Shown here piece after piece: positions 10,208 to 21,360 of a stretch of DNA of 64,000 bases. Made by a program: the position numbers and the translations under genes. The notes below the pieces were generated by a model. It was not told where the DNA came from and made no database searches. It worked only from the letters and a program-made list of their open reading frames with translations. The DNA is from Allacma fusca (taxonomy: Eukaryota > Arthropoda > Collembola > Symphypleona > Sminthuridae): NCBI GenBank assembly GCA_947179485.1, contig OX359245.1, positions 44,069,067-44,133,066 of the forward strand, read 5' to 3'. How positions within the stretch are numbered: the first letter of the stretch is position 1; each line of letters starts with the position of its first letter.

Positions 10208-11679
10208 TGATTTCATCAATACTCGCTTGCTAACAAGGCGCTCTGCCTGTTACTGTTTTATGTATTGCACTTCAATAATGTATGTATATTATATTTCTTA
10301 TAATATATTTCTTATTTATATTATATTTCTTCATTTTCTTTAGTAAGCAGTCAGTCATCTTTGTGTATGAACGATGAATGGCATTGCAGTCAGTCAGTCG
10401 TAATTTGCATCAATTTTGGATGACGCCATTGATGGTACATTCATAATAAAATTGTTATGCTCATAGTTGCATAACTATTCGGGGGCATATATCAGGATAT
10501 ATACTAATAAAAGCGCATCAAAACGATTACTGTTTTTAGAAAAGCATATGCCAAAAACCGATACTTCAAAAATATTTTATCCCCCTCCCCCAATTTGTAG
10601 GAGATTTAGTCCGGTGTATTTAAAAAGCTTCCTCACTCAACTATACATTATTATTTGGGGAACACGAGTTATGAACATAAGCAAAGTTGGATTATCCATG
10701 GATCGAGATATCGATATAAATTATTATCTTTTCATTTAAACTGGTTAGGTTGGTTCTAAAGAAAAGTATTAAGTCACTAATTGAAATGTAAGCTAGAAGT
10801 CGCAAGCAATTTGCGATAATGTAATTCAGAAAGAAACGTTTAAATTATTTTCCTGTGGGACTATCTGATACTGACGTACACAGTGGTTAAAACAATTCTT
10901 AACCTTAAAACACTTCTCGTGGAAAATCATACAATAATTACTCCCATGAACCGTGTGTAATTTCTCCGAATAACAAATTTCATTACTGTATAGTTTCATT
11001 ATCCTACATTCCTGCACTGTATAAGCAGTACAGTATGTATATAACAAATTTATAGTGCAGTACAATAAGTACATCTTAGCTTTAATTCATTTCCGGCTGC
11101 AACAATACGCAGTTTGTAGGAATTACAGTACTAACTACTTTTATATTTTTTATCACAGCATCAATTGTACATGGTGACCAATGTGCCATGATTTATTTCC
11201 TCCCCCAATAGCCCATATGGACAACTGATTCATAAAATATTTGAATTTTTCGGTTTATAGCAAATTTATTTTCACTTCATTGGCCTGGTTTAGCTTTTGA
11301 TGCCACAATGTTAAAAAGCGGGAAGCAAACTGCAGGATTATTTTAGAATACCTGGAATACAAACTTTTGCTACAAAAAGCAGGAAATAGAAGGTTTGAAT
11401 CAATGCCGTAATTATATATGTATGTATGTGACCTGAGCGATATGAATAATAATGTTCACTCTGTAAAAATGTGTAAAATTATAAAAGCCAATAGTTTCAT
11501 ATAAGTTTACGGAAATGCTAGTTGATACGTCGAGAGTACCTAAAAAGTCAACAACTATTGCAGAATAAAAATCACTAGCGTTGAATCTAGCTTAAGCTCA
11601 TGTACCCTGTATAGTTCCGTTCATTCGGCTGGAGAAAAAGTTACAATCAAGTTCTTGGTGTTAATTGTACGGTGGAAAA
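10208..11679. other. Region upstream of TIGAR-like gene A
   Basis: It aligns with 27161-28814 (unit 2) and 57591-59311 (unit 3), so it is part of the tandem unit and should include the TIGAR promoter. A small AT-rich duplication of the TATATTATATTTCTT type lies at 10280-10340. An open stretch at 10467-10739 is partly shared with unit 2, but the frame is not kept in unit 3, so it is not called a gene. No promoter element could be fixed. Confidence 0.6.
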
Positions 11680-12947
11680 ATGAGTCTTATTTACTTCGTT
11701 AGGCAGTACGGTTTTATTCTTTTTTTAAATGTAAATTACTAAAAATAATTTTTATTCTAATGCTAATGAAGTCCCTTGTTTTTATTTCAGTGGAGAAAGT
11801 ATTGGAAATACCCAGCTTAAGAATCTCACACCGGACGAGAACGTGCTATCTGAAACAGGTGTTGTCCAGGTATTTAATAAAACTAAAGTCAAATATCCAA
11901 CGAAAAATTATCATTCCCCAAACTATATTATTATGAGTTGTAGGATTTAGAAATGCCCCGACATCCAGTGTTTATGAATTAATTCCACTAAAGAATGCAC
12001 ATCAATATTAGCATCAGTTTTGTAACTCCGTTTGTTTTCACAGGCAAAAAAATTGGGAGCCCATTTGGAAAATGTAGTATTTACGCATGTTTTTTCAAGT
12101 CCTTATATAAGGGCTATTTCCACAACCCAGCATATTCTCTCGGAATCAAAAACTTTGTACAGCGATGATGTCATAGTTGTGGATTCTGACATTCGTGAGC
12201 GAGTAAGTCAAACCTGGGGTAAAACAATACTGACATAACTGAAGTAATTAAAAAATTCAGCATGATCAATATATCGGATTTTTTTGCTCCCCTAGCAAGT
12301 CGTTATTTATTCCTCAAAAATTTAACCCATTTATATCATAAATCTAATAATTAAAGTATATCCCACAGTTGTACATTCAAACTGTGCCTATTTCTAGTAT
12401 TTGGGCATATACGAGCAAAAATGCACCAAAGAGTTGGCCCATGCCTTCAAATCGACGGGTGTTGACTTTGACTGGACTCCAGAAGGAGGGGAAACAAAAC
12501 AAGAGGTTGAATTAAGGCTCGAATCGTTTTTACAAGTAAGGTATCCCACGTTAAATTAAAATTTGTTTTTGATGACAATTATTAAAGTTTAAGTAATTAT
12601 CTTACGTATCCCAGAAAGTTGGTAATATTGTGGATACCGGCTCTGAAAGGAACACAATTCTTGTTGTGACTCATGCCGCTCTAATGATACATCTATGGTG
12701 CTATTTGCTGGAAAGAAACGAGAAATATAGATTAAAAAATTGGAAATCGGATTTCCTGAAAGTATCGAAAAATGCAAATTATTTCCTGCTTGCCGTGGAG
12801 AAGTTGGAAGGGGCTGCCCAACCCCGTGAGTTCGAGGTTAAAGTGGCTCATGACAGCGAGCATTTGGTATCGCAAAAGGATGCCTTTAGTGGTTTGGCAA
12901 AGGATAGTAAATCCCTGGATTCAATGAAGAATTGCATGCAGCAATGA
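11680..12947 (+). CDS. TIGAR-like fructose-2,6-bisphosphatase / histidine phosphatase, copy A
   Basis: Exons 11680-11705, 11791-11869, 12044-12202, 12398-12535 and 12615-12947 join in phase to a 244-residue protein. The intron after base 26 splits the catalytic histidine codon: CA plus T gives R-H-G-E-S at residues 8-12. Further family marks are L-S-E-T-G-V-V-Q-A, F-S-S-P-Y-I-R-A, the acid in D-I-R-E-R (E87), T-P-E-G-G-E-T at about 115-121, and the second histidine in V-V-T-H-A-A (H154). This is the order in TIGAR, which removes phosphate from fructose-2,6-bisphosphate and so lowers glycolysis in the cytosol. At 244 residues it is a little shorter than vertebrate TIGAR (about 270). All splice sites are GT-AG and the frame is clean. 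Other histidine phosphatases remain possible. Copies B and C are in units 2 and 3. Confidence 0.82.
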
Positions 12948-15135
12948 CGAAGGATACATTTTAATTATAATTTTGAATGATGTTAAATATAATAGTGTCT
13001 GGGGTCCTAATTAAATGTATTTACACATATGTGTACAGGTTCTTACCTTACATTTTTATTAATATTTTAATCAAACTCAAATTACGAATTTTGTCGTCAT
13101 GAACAGTAATCACTCGGAACTTTTAGATGCTAACTTGTTTCCTATGTTGATATGGTTTTTAAATGTACTTGGTGCATGAAGATTAATGCAGTGACCTTTC
13201 TATATAGTGGTTAGAATTTACATTTCACATGGAATCCATTATATTGTGTGCACTGTGTATGAAGTATATGTATTGTACTGATAGTATGGTATAATTAATT
13301 AAACTTAGGAACTCGACGCTTAATATTGTTGTGTTTAAATTTTCCTTATGATTACATTTACATTATTTATAGTACCTAATAAGATATAGTAGATATTGGC
13401 AGGTATTTTCCATCCCTTGGGAACCACTATGTAGGAAATTCATTTCACTTTCCTTGAATTTAGGTTGCCACGAAGTTTCACTTCCAATTTTCAAATGACC
13501 CTGAGAAGCCGTCCACACTAAAATGTATGCTGATATTTTACCTACAGATGCCTGAAAATGATTTAAAAATGGTTTTGCAAGAACGGAATTGAAAATAATT
13601 TCTTAGAGTGCTATTTTAAAACCGAAATGAAAAACTTCCTGTAAATAAGGAAAACACTGGAAGCTTTGTAGAAACTTGCACTGGCATTATTTAGAGCAAA
13701 TTAATCCGGAAGGTATTTGGTGTCGCTAGGTAAAAAACTTATTCGGGGAAAAGTGAAAAATAATTCGTGGAAAAATAAAAGAATGAAAACAATATTACTT
13801 TTGTTTTTGACTATATTTGGGTTTGCATATTTTGGCTGAATTTGGTATCTTCCATTGACAAGAAATTCCCTGTTTTAAGTAAATCAATATCATTATAATT
13901 TTTCAATTTTCAGGATGAAAATCTTTAGATTTTTGGGTAAAACGACAAATTCATAAATTATTTCATAAATATAATTTTAGGAATAATTTATTTACCTAGT
14001 AATTTCTCTTGCGAACTGGAGAAAACTGACAAAATAGGATTTGAACATCAGTTTGTATTTTTGAAGTACAGGGACAATTCAACGGTGCTAAAACACAACA
14101 TGCCTCCTGAACCCGAGTCAAAATGTTTCATATTTTAGCTTTGACCATAGATTCGAAGATTAATTGACAATTTGGTTGTTATTTCAATAACTCACGGTTA
14201 GCTTATTTTTATTTTGTTTATTCTTTACTCCTGTAGTTATTTTTGGTTTTAAAAATTCGTCACGAAGGAAAATGTTGCCACTGTAAAGGGATAACCCTTG
14301 TAAGGAACTTCTTAAGGGGTTTCACATTTAGGAATTGCCCTCCATAGCTGCGCAAACCGTATAAATGTATTCACCTCAGCGGTCATAAAAACCACGTTTG
14401 GATAGCTAAAACGGAAATGAGTCTGAATTGATTTACGGGCGAGTTTTTAAACATTTGTCACCGTTGTCCCATGTGGACGAAGATAAAGGAAATTATTGGG
14501 CAGAATACCAACATTGTCACATGCATAGTTGATAATTTAGACTAAATACATAAAAGTTTAGAATATAACAATCCCGCCGGTAGACACGACTGTTCCCTGC
14601 CAATTCCCAGTAAAATTGGCTTTTTGTTTGACGAATAATACGGATTTGAATTCAAATGTTTAAGCCCTCATTAAAGAATTATGTTTGTATTTGTACAACC
14701 TTAATCTCTAGTGGCAGTTCAAAAACTGAATTCCAGCTTGAACTCCAAATTTGACTCGAACCAAAACAAAATCCAAATATCCACAGTAGTTCTCCATATC
14801 CCCTTCAGAGTATTTTCATATGTCGCCACTGAAGTAAATAAAATGTTACAAGGAACTGTTAAATTGAGATATTGATTGTTTCATAGAAATGTTGGACAAC
14901 CCAAGAGCGAGACTTTTCCAATTTGAAGATCATTGGGGTAATGTGATCAATTCGATAATATTATTGTACCCTCTAGAATTGAAAACAATTCTGGCCCAAC
15001 ATTCCAGAGTGAACAAAAGCTCGGGTCATCTCGCCTGATTTGCGCAGGAAATAAGGGTTTCAAATTTTAACTCGTCGCTAGAGGGCCACCCCTGTAAAAT
15101 TTAAATTTGTCACTGTTAAATCCCATAAGGGAGTG
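12948..15135. other. TIGAR copy A 3' flank, duplicated in unit 2
   Basis: The stretch matches 32572-33305, 37732-38226 and 39365-40235. Unit 2 is interrupted by transposon 2 and by a hAT element, so the unit 1 sequence gives both empty sites (13791-13792 for transposon 2, and GTTGCCAC near 14274 for the hAT element). Unit 3 shares it only to about 61560. No gene was recognised. Confidence 0.8.
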
Positions 15136-15534
15136 TGCACATATTACGTTATTTTTTGGGGGACGGAGGGGGTCTTGAAGCTGATGATATTGTGTAAACC
15201 AAGGGGGGGTGGGGGTAATCTTGCTGATTACGTTTCACCGATTCTCACAAAAATGTAAGGAATAAACCCGGATAATTGTTAGACTCTAGTGTTTTTAGTA
15301 ACAAACTTTTACTGCTGAAAGACCACTTATACATTTTATAAACATACTCAAGCAGTACATTAGTCCAAATGTCTTACAACCATGAGCAATCCGAAAACTC
15401 ATGGCTTACGCAGGAATGGCTACAAAATCACGTCCGTCAATTTCAGTTTCGCAAATAATTTGTTCTCATGATCCCAGTTGATGTCGCCCTTGGCGATGAC
15501 ATTTGGACGCAGTTTTAATATCAGGAGTTGTTCA
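15136..15534. other. Unique stretch after the duplicated flank
   Basis: Homology with unit 2 stops near 15130. The stretch contains G-rich runs at 15158-15215 but no gene or paired ends were recognised. Confidence 0.5.
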
Positions 15535-16060
15535 CAAAAGAATTTCAAGGGGCACGTACTTGAGTTTAAATTTAATTAGCTTCATATGGAGAATAAAATG
15601 ATTTTAAGATGTGTTATGATGTAAATTCCAAACAAATATATGTACATTTGTGAGTTACGAGCCGGATTCGCTTCTCGTTTCTACAAGTACACAGGGTTGG
15701 CCATTTTTAAATGCCAAGGTATTGGGCATTTATTGCAGTAAAATTACAAGAATTTTTAATAATATATGAAATTTTGGGCAACATAACTCCTTGCAGGCAA
15801 TATTTGGATTATTGTTGTTAATTTTGACGTTAATAGCGGAAGCATCTCTGCTTGTCTTCGAAAGCTCTCATGGGTCTACATTTGAGTTTAATTTTACCCG
15901 GCAGGGTCAGAAATTGCCGTCTCAGTCACCAAATGTATATTCAATTTTTCCCTCTGTATCTACAACCTGAAACCACAATATTTAACTGGGAAAAACGAGC
16001 TTCAATCAATCAAATTCTCAGTCATATTTTCTACTTTACGAATTTTTCTTAACTGGAAAT
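15535..16060. repeat. Degenerate relative of the interior of the hAT element at 29328-30943
   Basis: Several blocks match 29735-30320 in the same order: AGAATTTCAAGG with TTTAATTAGCTTCAT, a block ending GCCAAGG...TTTATGCAG-like, and CCTGAAACCxCAATATTT followed by a TTGGGAAAAA-like run. The GGGTAC-rich ends of the hAT element were not found here. It is probably an old, end-less copy or the source sequence of that element's interior. Confidence 0.5.
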
Positions 16061-16767
16061 TAGATTAAATCTCTACAATAGAGTTCTGGAGGTATGCTAT
16101 TGGGAACATAAGTTTAGAATCTAAAGGGCTGAACTGAAAATGCTTACTTTGGTCTCGTAATTTTCTAATCGATATTTACGTGGGGACAGGCGGAACGTAC
16201 TGGCTCCTTAAAGGTATGCTTGGGTTATAAATTTTCTCACTAATTGTAAGTAAGTACCTTAATTATTTTTTGATTTGATTTCATTACTTATTAGTAAGTA
16301 AATAGAAAGCATATCCTATATACTATACTATGCTACTATATTTTGAAAGTAGATTGTTTGGAGTGTACGGTTCATAACAATTTAAGTAACGTTGTCGCGC
16401 CTGATTGACAAGCTCATACCAATATCTCACTACTTCCGCAACTTGTATAGTTGCCTAATTGTCAAGACAGCGTAGTTTAATGGGTATTGTACTGTTGATT
16501 TGAAAATTTTAGTATACTACAAGTCGAGTATACTTTTAAAGAAATTCTTAACAACAGTTGCAAAAAACTGCTAAAGTGAATGCAAATTTGTCTGATGAAC
16601 TAGTGCAATTCATCCCTCAATCGAAATTTGTAGTAGCAACAACATTAGCAAATTTATGACAAACAGAGAGACGAAAAAATTCAGAATGATGTCACAACTA
16701 GACAAAATGTGATTGCAAGTTTCAAACCGTACTTGTAAATGACAATATTGACAGGAACTTAATCACA
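16061..16767. other. Intergenic region before the desaturase
   Basis: It is AT-rich sequence without recognised genes or repeats. Part of the desaturase 5' end may lie here if the first visible exon begins at the acceptor near 16816. Confidence 0.4.
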
Positions 16768-17776
16768 ATGAAGCAAATGTATTGGTTTTATAATCGTATT
16801 GCTTTTGTAATTTTAGAGATTAAAGGCCCCAAGTCTACCATCACTTTGGCCGTGGGAAAAAACGTTGCCGCTTTTGAGGAGAGATTCCAACGGCTCTTGT
16901 CCTTCCAATCAAAAATAATTTGGTCTCGGGTTTTTTTATTCTCGGTCGTCAACTTAGTAGGCTTGTACGGGTTATGGGTTCTGATTCGCGGTGAGGCCAA
17001 ATTGCAAACCGTGATTTTTCTGCTCTTCATGGAGTCTGTCCTTGCAGTAGGCGTAACAGTTTCTGCACAGATACTGGTCTCATAAGACATTCAAAGCAAC
17101 ACCGCTGTTGAAGATCCTGCTTACCATAATGCATACGTGTACATTTCAAAATTCCATTCGACATTGGGTCCGAAACCATCGTTTGCATCATAAATATAGT
17201 GACACGGATGCGGATCCCCATAATGCCTCAAGGGGGTTCTTCTTCTCACACGCTGGTTGGCTCCTTTGCGAAAAACATCCTATGTTGATAGAAAAAGGGC
17301 GGGAGATTAACTTCGCGCGGTTTCATCAAAGATATTACCTTCCTTTGGGAATTGTGCTGGCGTTTGTGGCACCGACGGCCATTCCTTGGATGTTCTGGGA
17401 CGAGCTTATCACCGTCGCCCTTTCGGTAACATTCTGCAATTATGTTTTGAGCCTACACCGGTCCAGCTTGGTAAATAGTGCGGCCTATATGTGGGGCAAC
17501 AAGCCTGATGACAAGTCCATTCAGCCTGCCGAAAATTGGTTTGTGTCATTGGTAGCTGCTGGTAAGGGTTGGCACAACTACCACCATGCGTTTCCATGTA
17601 ATTACAAAACTGAGGAGTTTGGTGTTATTCGATACAGTCGAACAACAGCCGCCATTGAACTTTTTGCGGCCCTTGGAATGGCGTATGATTTAAGAACTGT
17701 AGGGGACAATGTTGTTGAGTCAAGAGCTTTAAGAACGGGTGATGGTTCCAGGAAAATTCGAATTAGGAATAATTAA
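16768..17776 (+). pseudogene. Acyl-CoA delta-9-type desaturase with one frameshift in histidine box 1
   Basis: The product would be an ER membrane di-iron enzyme adding a double bond to acyl-CoA. Two frames join into one protein: the first ends V-S-A-Q-I-L-V-S-stop and the second begins in the same codons. Inserting one base near 17069 gives A-H-R-Y-W-S-H-K-T, the first histidine box (HxxxxH). Box 2 is N-H-R-L-H-H-K-Y and box 3 W-H-N-Y-H-H. Further marks are T-D-A-D-P-H-N-A and R-G-F-F-F-S-H-x-G-W-L-L, and about four membrane segments. The rest of the frame is clean to the final R-T-G-D-G-S. The start is uncertain: an acceptor TTTTGTAATTTTAG ends at 16815, so an upstream exon may carry the true ATG. 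The single lesion could be real, or a sequencing error. Unit 2 has a retrotransposon tail at this place. Confidence 0.85.
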
Positions 17777-20700
17777 ACAATGTCTTTAGAAATTGTATTA
17801 TGTAATTTGTAGTTGCTGTTGAGGTGTGTGTAACTGATAAATAGTATAATCCCGATGTTTTTTGATTTACTATGGCAAGTTATGATTATACTTATAACAA
17901 AATAATTGATTACCTATCGTAGCATATGATTGAACCATTTTTTAAGAGTATACCACATGTAAAAACAATTATAATCTTTAGCACTCAGGTCAAGTAATGA
18001 TTTTAGTAATTTTATTTAGTGAGTGAAAATTATGACTCAGAAGTGTGAACTACTGTTTATAAATCATTATCCACAAAATTATTCTAGGACAAGCACAGAA
18101 TTGTTAAAACATCACACCCCCTTATTATGCTTCCGATGGGGACGTTTTACCTCATGCTTTTTCTGGCCAAATAAAACCATATTGCATCAGTTTGGTTAAA
18201 AAGCTTCATTCATTACACAAATTCTACTTACAATTAGCACCGTTAGTTCTGGGCTTGCCATTATGATAACTTGTACTGGGTTGTATATGCATTCTTTATT
18301 AAATTTTGTGGGATTTTCTTCTGCCGCTGTAATTGTTCAATTTAAAATTTTAAGAGACAAAATCTAAAAAATAGACAAATCAATCAATTTGTACGGTAGT
18401 ACTAGTGTGGTACTAAAGTTCGAGTAGGTCATGAGTATAGCAATAATCAAAGGGGTTATGGCAATGAATGCGGTGGTAATAATATAAAGCACAAACTGAG
18501 TGAAACTAGGATTTTGCTCTAATGTACTTGCGAAGCTAATGTCGTTAGTTTATTAATGTCAAAAAATAATGATTAAAAGTTAAGTTGAGGATTGTAGACA
18601 ATAAAAAGGGCGCAGGAAAAATCAAGGAACAAATTGACGTGAGCAAAGCTTCAGGTGAAAAATGCAAGTACCCTTCACAAAATAGAATTGGCTCTATTTA
18701 TACAAATTGCATGAGCAAGTTCAACATACAAGTGTGGATATTTGTGAGTGTCAAAATGTAAAACACTAACGGTATCGTTATTTTTACCTTAGTACAGAAA
18801 TAAAAATTATACAAATGCAAGGGTCGACATAAATATACAAATGTTAGAATAGATGTCTAGAAATATTCACATAGGCCTAAACGCAATTATCTATGTATTT
18901 TCGTTCTTTTTATAATGAGATTGTGTATAGGATATTCTAATACGTATCAACTTGCCAGATGACATTATTCCTGTTAGAATTAGAAAACATAGAAATATAT
19001 AAACAATAATTTGTTGATTACTGTCCATAAAACTTGTGCAAATCTTGATTGAAAAGGTTGTAGTTAAATTACTACACTCATATTTTTTGCCTGTTAGAAG
19101 TAAATATAGTTATTAAATATGAAGTTTGTTTCAATAAAAATATATACGTACATATTTGGATTTACCTATAGATTAAAATTCAGGAGTGCAAAATATTTTT
19201 TGAAATGGAGCTCACGTTGATTGCATAGAGGTCGAACCACAATATGCATATGCATTTCATAGGCATTGTCCATATGGATGTACTCATAATAATGACAAAT
19301 AAATAAATAATCATGACAATTAAATATGCTGCCAATACATAATTCTATTCACCTGATATAGTTGATTATTTTATTTGATACCTTTATAGCGAAATTCTTT
19401 TATTCAAGTTTGATATGTTATCAATCCTTGCACTAAAATTTGCGAAGATACAAATTCAATACTTACAGTAGCCAATAGGATTTCAGGTCGAGAAGCTTAA
19501 AATCCGAGCAGCTGACAGATGTGTGCAATGTTTTGGAATACTCTTTTACGAATAGTATTGGAAATATACACCTTATTTTTTATTTCATATTTTCTTGTAA
19601 TACAACTTTGTATGGAATTGTATAACTGATATCTTGCTGTCATTTATTCTGTTTGGCACTTTGTACATTTTGAGTATGTAACTATTGATCTTGTTGTACA
19701 TTCGTGTATTCTGTGCATCAAACACAAAATTATGCTTCAATATATATGTAAATACCTAGTTCAAGCAGCTGTCCACAATATGCATTAGAACATCTCCCCG
19801 TGTAGTGTTTCTGGACGGTACCAAAACATGGAATCGACCCGACTAGTTGTCCCAAACAGAAAAAAATCCCATCTCTGTTCCCGAAACCACAACCGATATG
19901 CTCGAGTCCGGTGTATTTTAAGAAATCGCATTTTATTCAGCATAGCTTACACGACGCTTGACCCGAAATTGAAATTCAACGAGAAAGCCCGGCCCGGCCC
20001 GCAAAGTTAAAAAAGCCCGTCCGTAAATATCAGTTCAGTTTGTAAATCCTTATCTAGACCCACAACAATTTGCTCCATCAGTTTTGAATTTTCCACATTT
20101 TTTGAATGAAATAGGGGTTGCTTCCACTGCAGAATTCTTGAAATTATGTTTGACCAGAGTTGATGTCCCTCCTTGGCCTGATTGCCTGCTAAAAATGTTC
20201 CTGTGTGAGTATACATATATATGTACATACATGTATCATGAATTTGAGTAAGCCATGTAGTTACCATCTGAGTTTAATCATCAGGTTTAGTTCTATTATT
20301 ATCTCAACACTCATGTTGTTTACTCAGTAAATCCGAAGGTTCAATCCTTTCATTTTGATATTCAATCCCTTTCTGTTTTAATAAATTCACCATGGGTATA
20401 CGTAATCATTTGCCAAAGCTACTTCAGTTGAAGCCTCCTTCCATGTGTGCCCATTTTGTGAAAAAAACATTTTCTTATACTTAACATATAATTTTGTGCT
20501 GGTACATTAGTGCGTCATACACGGCACACCCTTTACATTTTACTAACAAAAATCAAATCTGTTTTACTGTTATGACTCTACAGGCTGAAACGTCAGAGTT
20601 GGATATTACGTAAAAATTGACAAGAAATGAATTAACTGTCACGAAAGTTATTTGTAAAATGCTTGTAAATTTCTATAGTTGCTGAATGAGAGAGAGAAAG

Positions 20701-21360
20701 TACTAAACAATGTTTACGATTAAAGTAATGAGAAGACAGGCATGATCTTAAATAAACTTCACAGAGGCAAATTACAAACAGTAATAACCGTAAGCACTCT
20801 GTTAGCTTTATGAAATCATGTATTTAATAACGATGTTCAGTTCCTACTGCTGTATTTTACTACTCCGGGTTTTCAAAATATTCAACAATGAATGGCTTTT
20901 GTATGATATCTAGGCCGTAGCAAAAATTTGGATTTAAAAACACCTCATTTTGAGTACCGGATTGATGATTACATGTTGAACTTTTCTTATTTACTTTGTC
21001 ACTTGTCTTTCTCAATTATATTACTGAAATTATCTGATGTTTAAAGTAATTCCTCAAAAGATGCTTAAATGAAATACCATTTTCCGACTGGTTTCGAGCA
21101 TCTGGGGAAATGCTCAAAGAAATTGATTTTGTTCAATGTATTTTTTAATTTGATTTCCAGGGTGTGTACATACATCTTCATGCTGGCAAATTTGAAGGAT
21201 GTCGTATTCAGTAGTAAAAGGGGGGAGTAAATAGAATAATGTCAATTTATATTTGACAGTTGGTAGGTGAAATGACCAACAATTATCGGGCGCCACAGGC
21301 ACAGGCTGTTTTTACAATTCTATAGTGGATTTTAATGGGCAGCCCAATTTACGGCAAATA
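17777..21360. other. Intergenic region between desaturase and receptor copy 1
   Basis: Parts align with 49366-52927 in unit 2: about 17850-18120, 18121-18355, and 19735-21360. A block at about 18357-19735 is absent from unit 2, while unit 2 has an extra block at about 50340-50970. Neither block showed clear paired ends. The last 1.3 kb before the receptor is well conserved between copies and should contain its promoter. No gene was recognised. Confidence 0.6.

Noticed and set aside
10467-10739. Open frame shared with 27707-27934 (common I-W-G-T-R and M-N-I-S-K-V-G)
   Set aside because: The unit 3 copy breaks the frame, and the similarity is explained by segment duplication. No domain was seen.
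15150-15230. G-rich runs as a possible regulatory or quadruplex site
   Set aside because: Runs are few and unevenly spaced, and no gene lies close enough to give them a role.
16788-17221. Minus-strand frames over the desaturase
   Set aside because: They are antisense shadows of a well-supported plus-strand gene.
21325-21360. Extended receptor start with 12 extra residues
   Set aside because: The extension begins at GTG, not ATG. The ATG at 21361 leads straight into a signal peptide and equals the start in copy 2.
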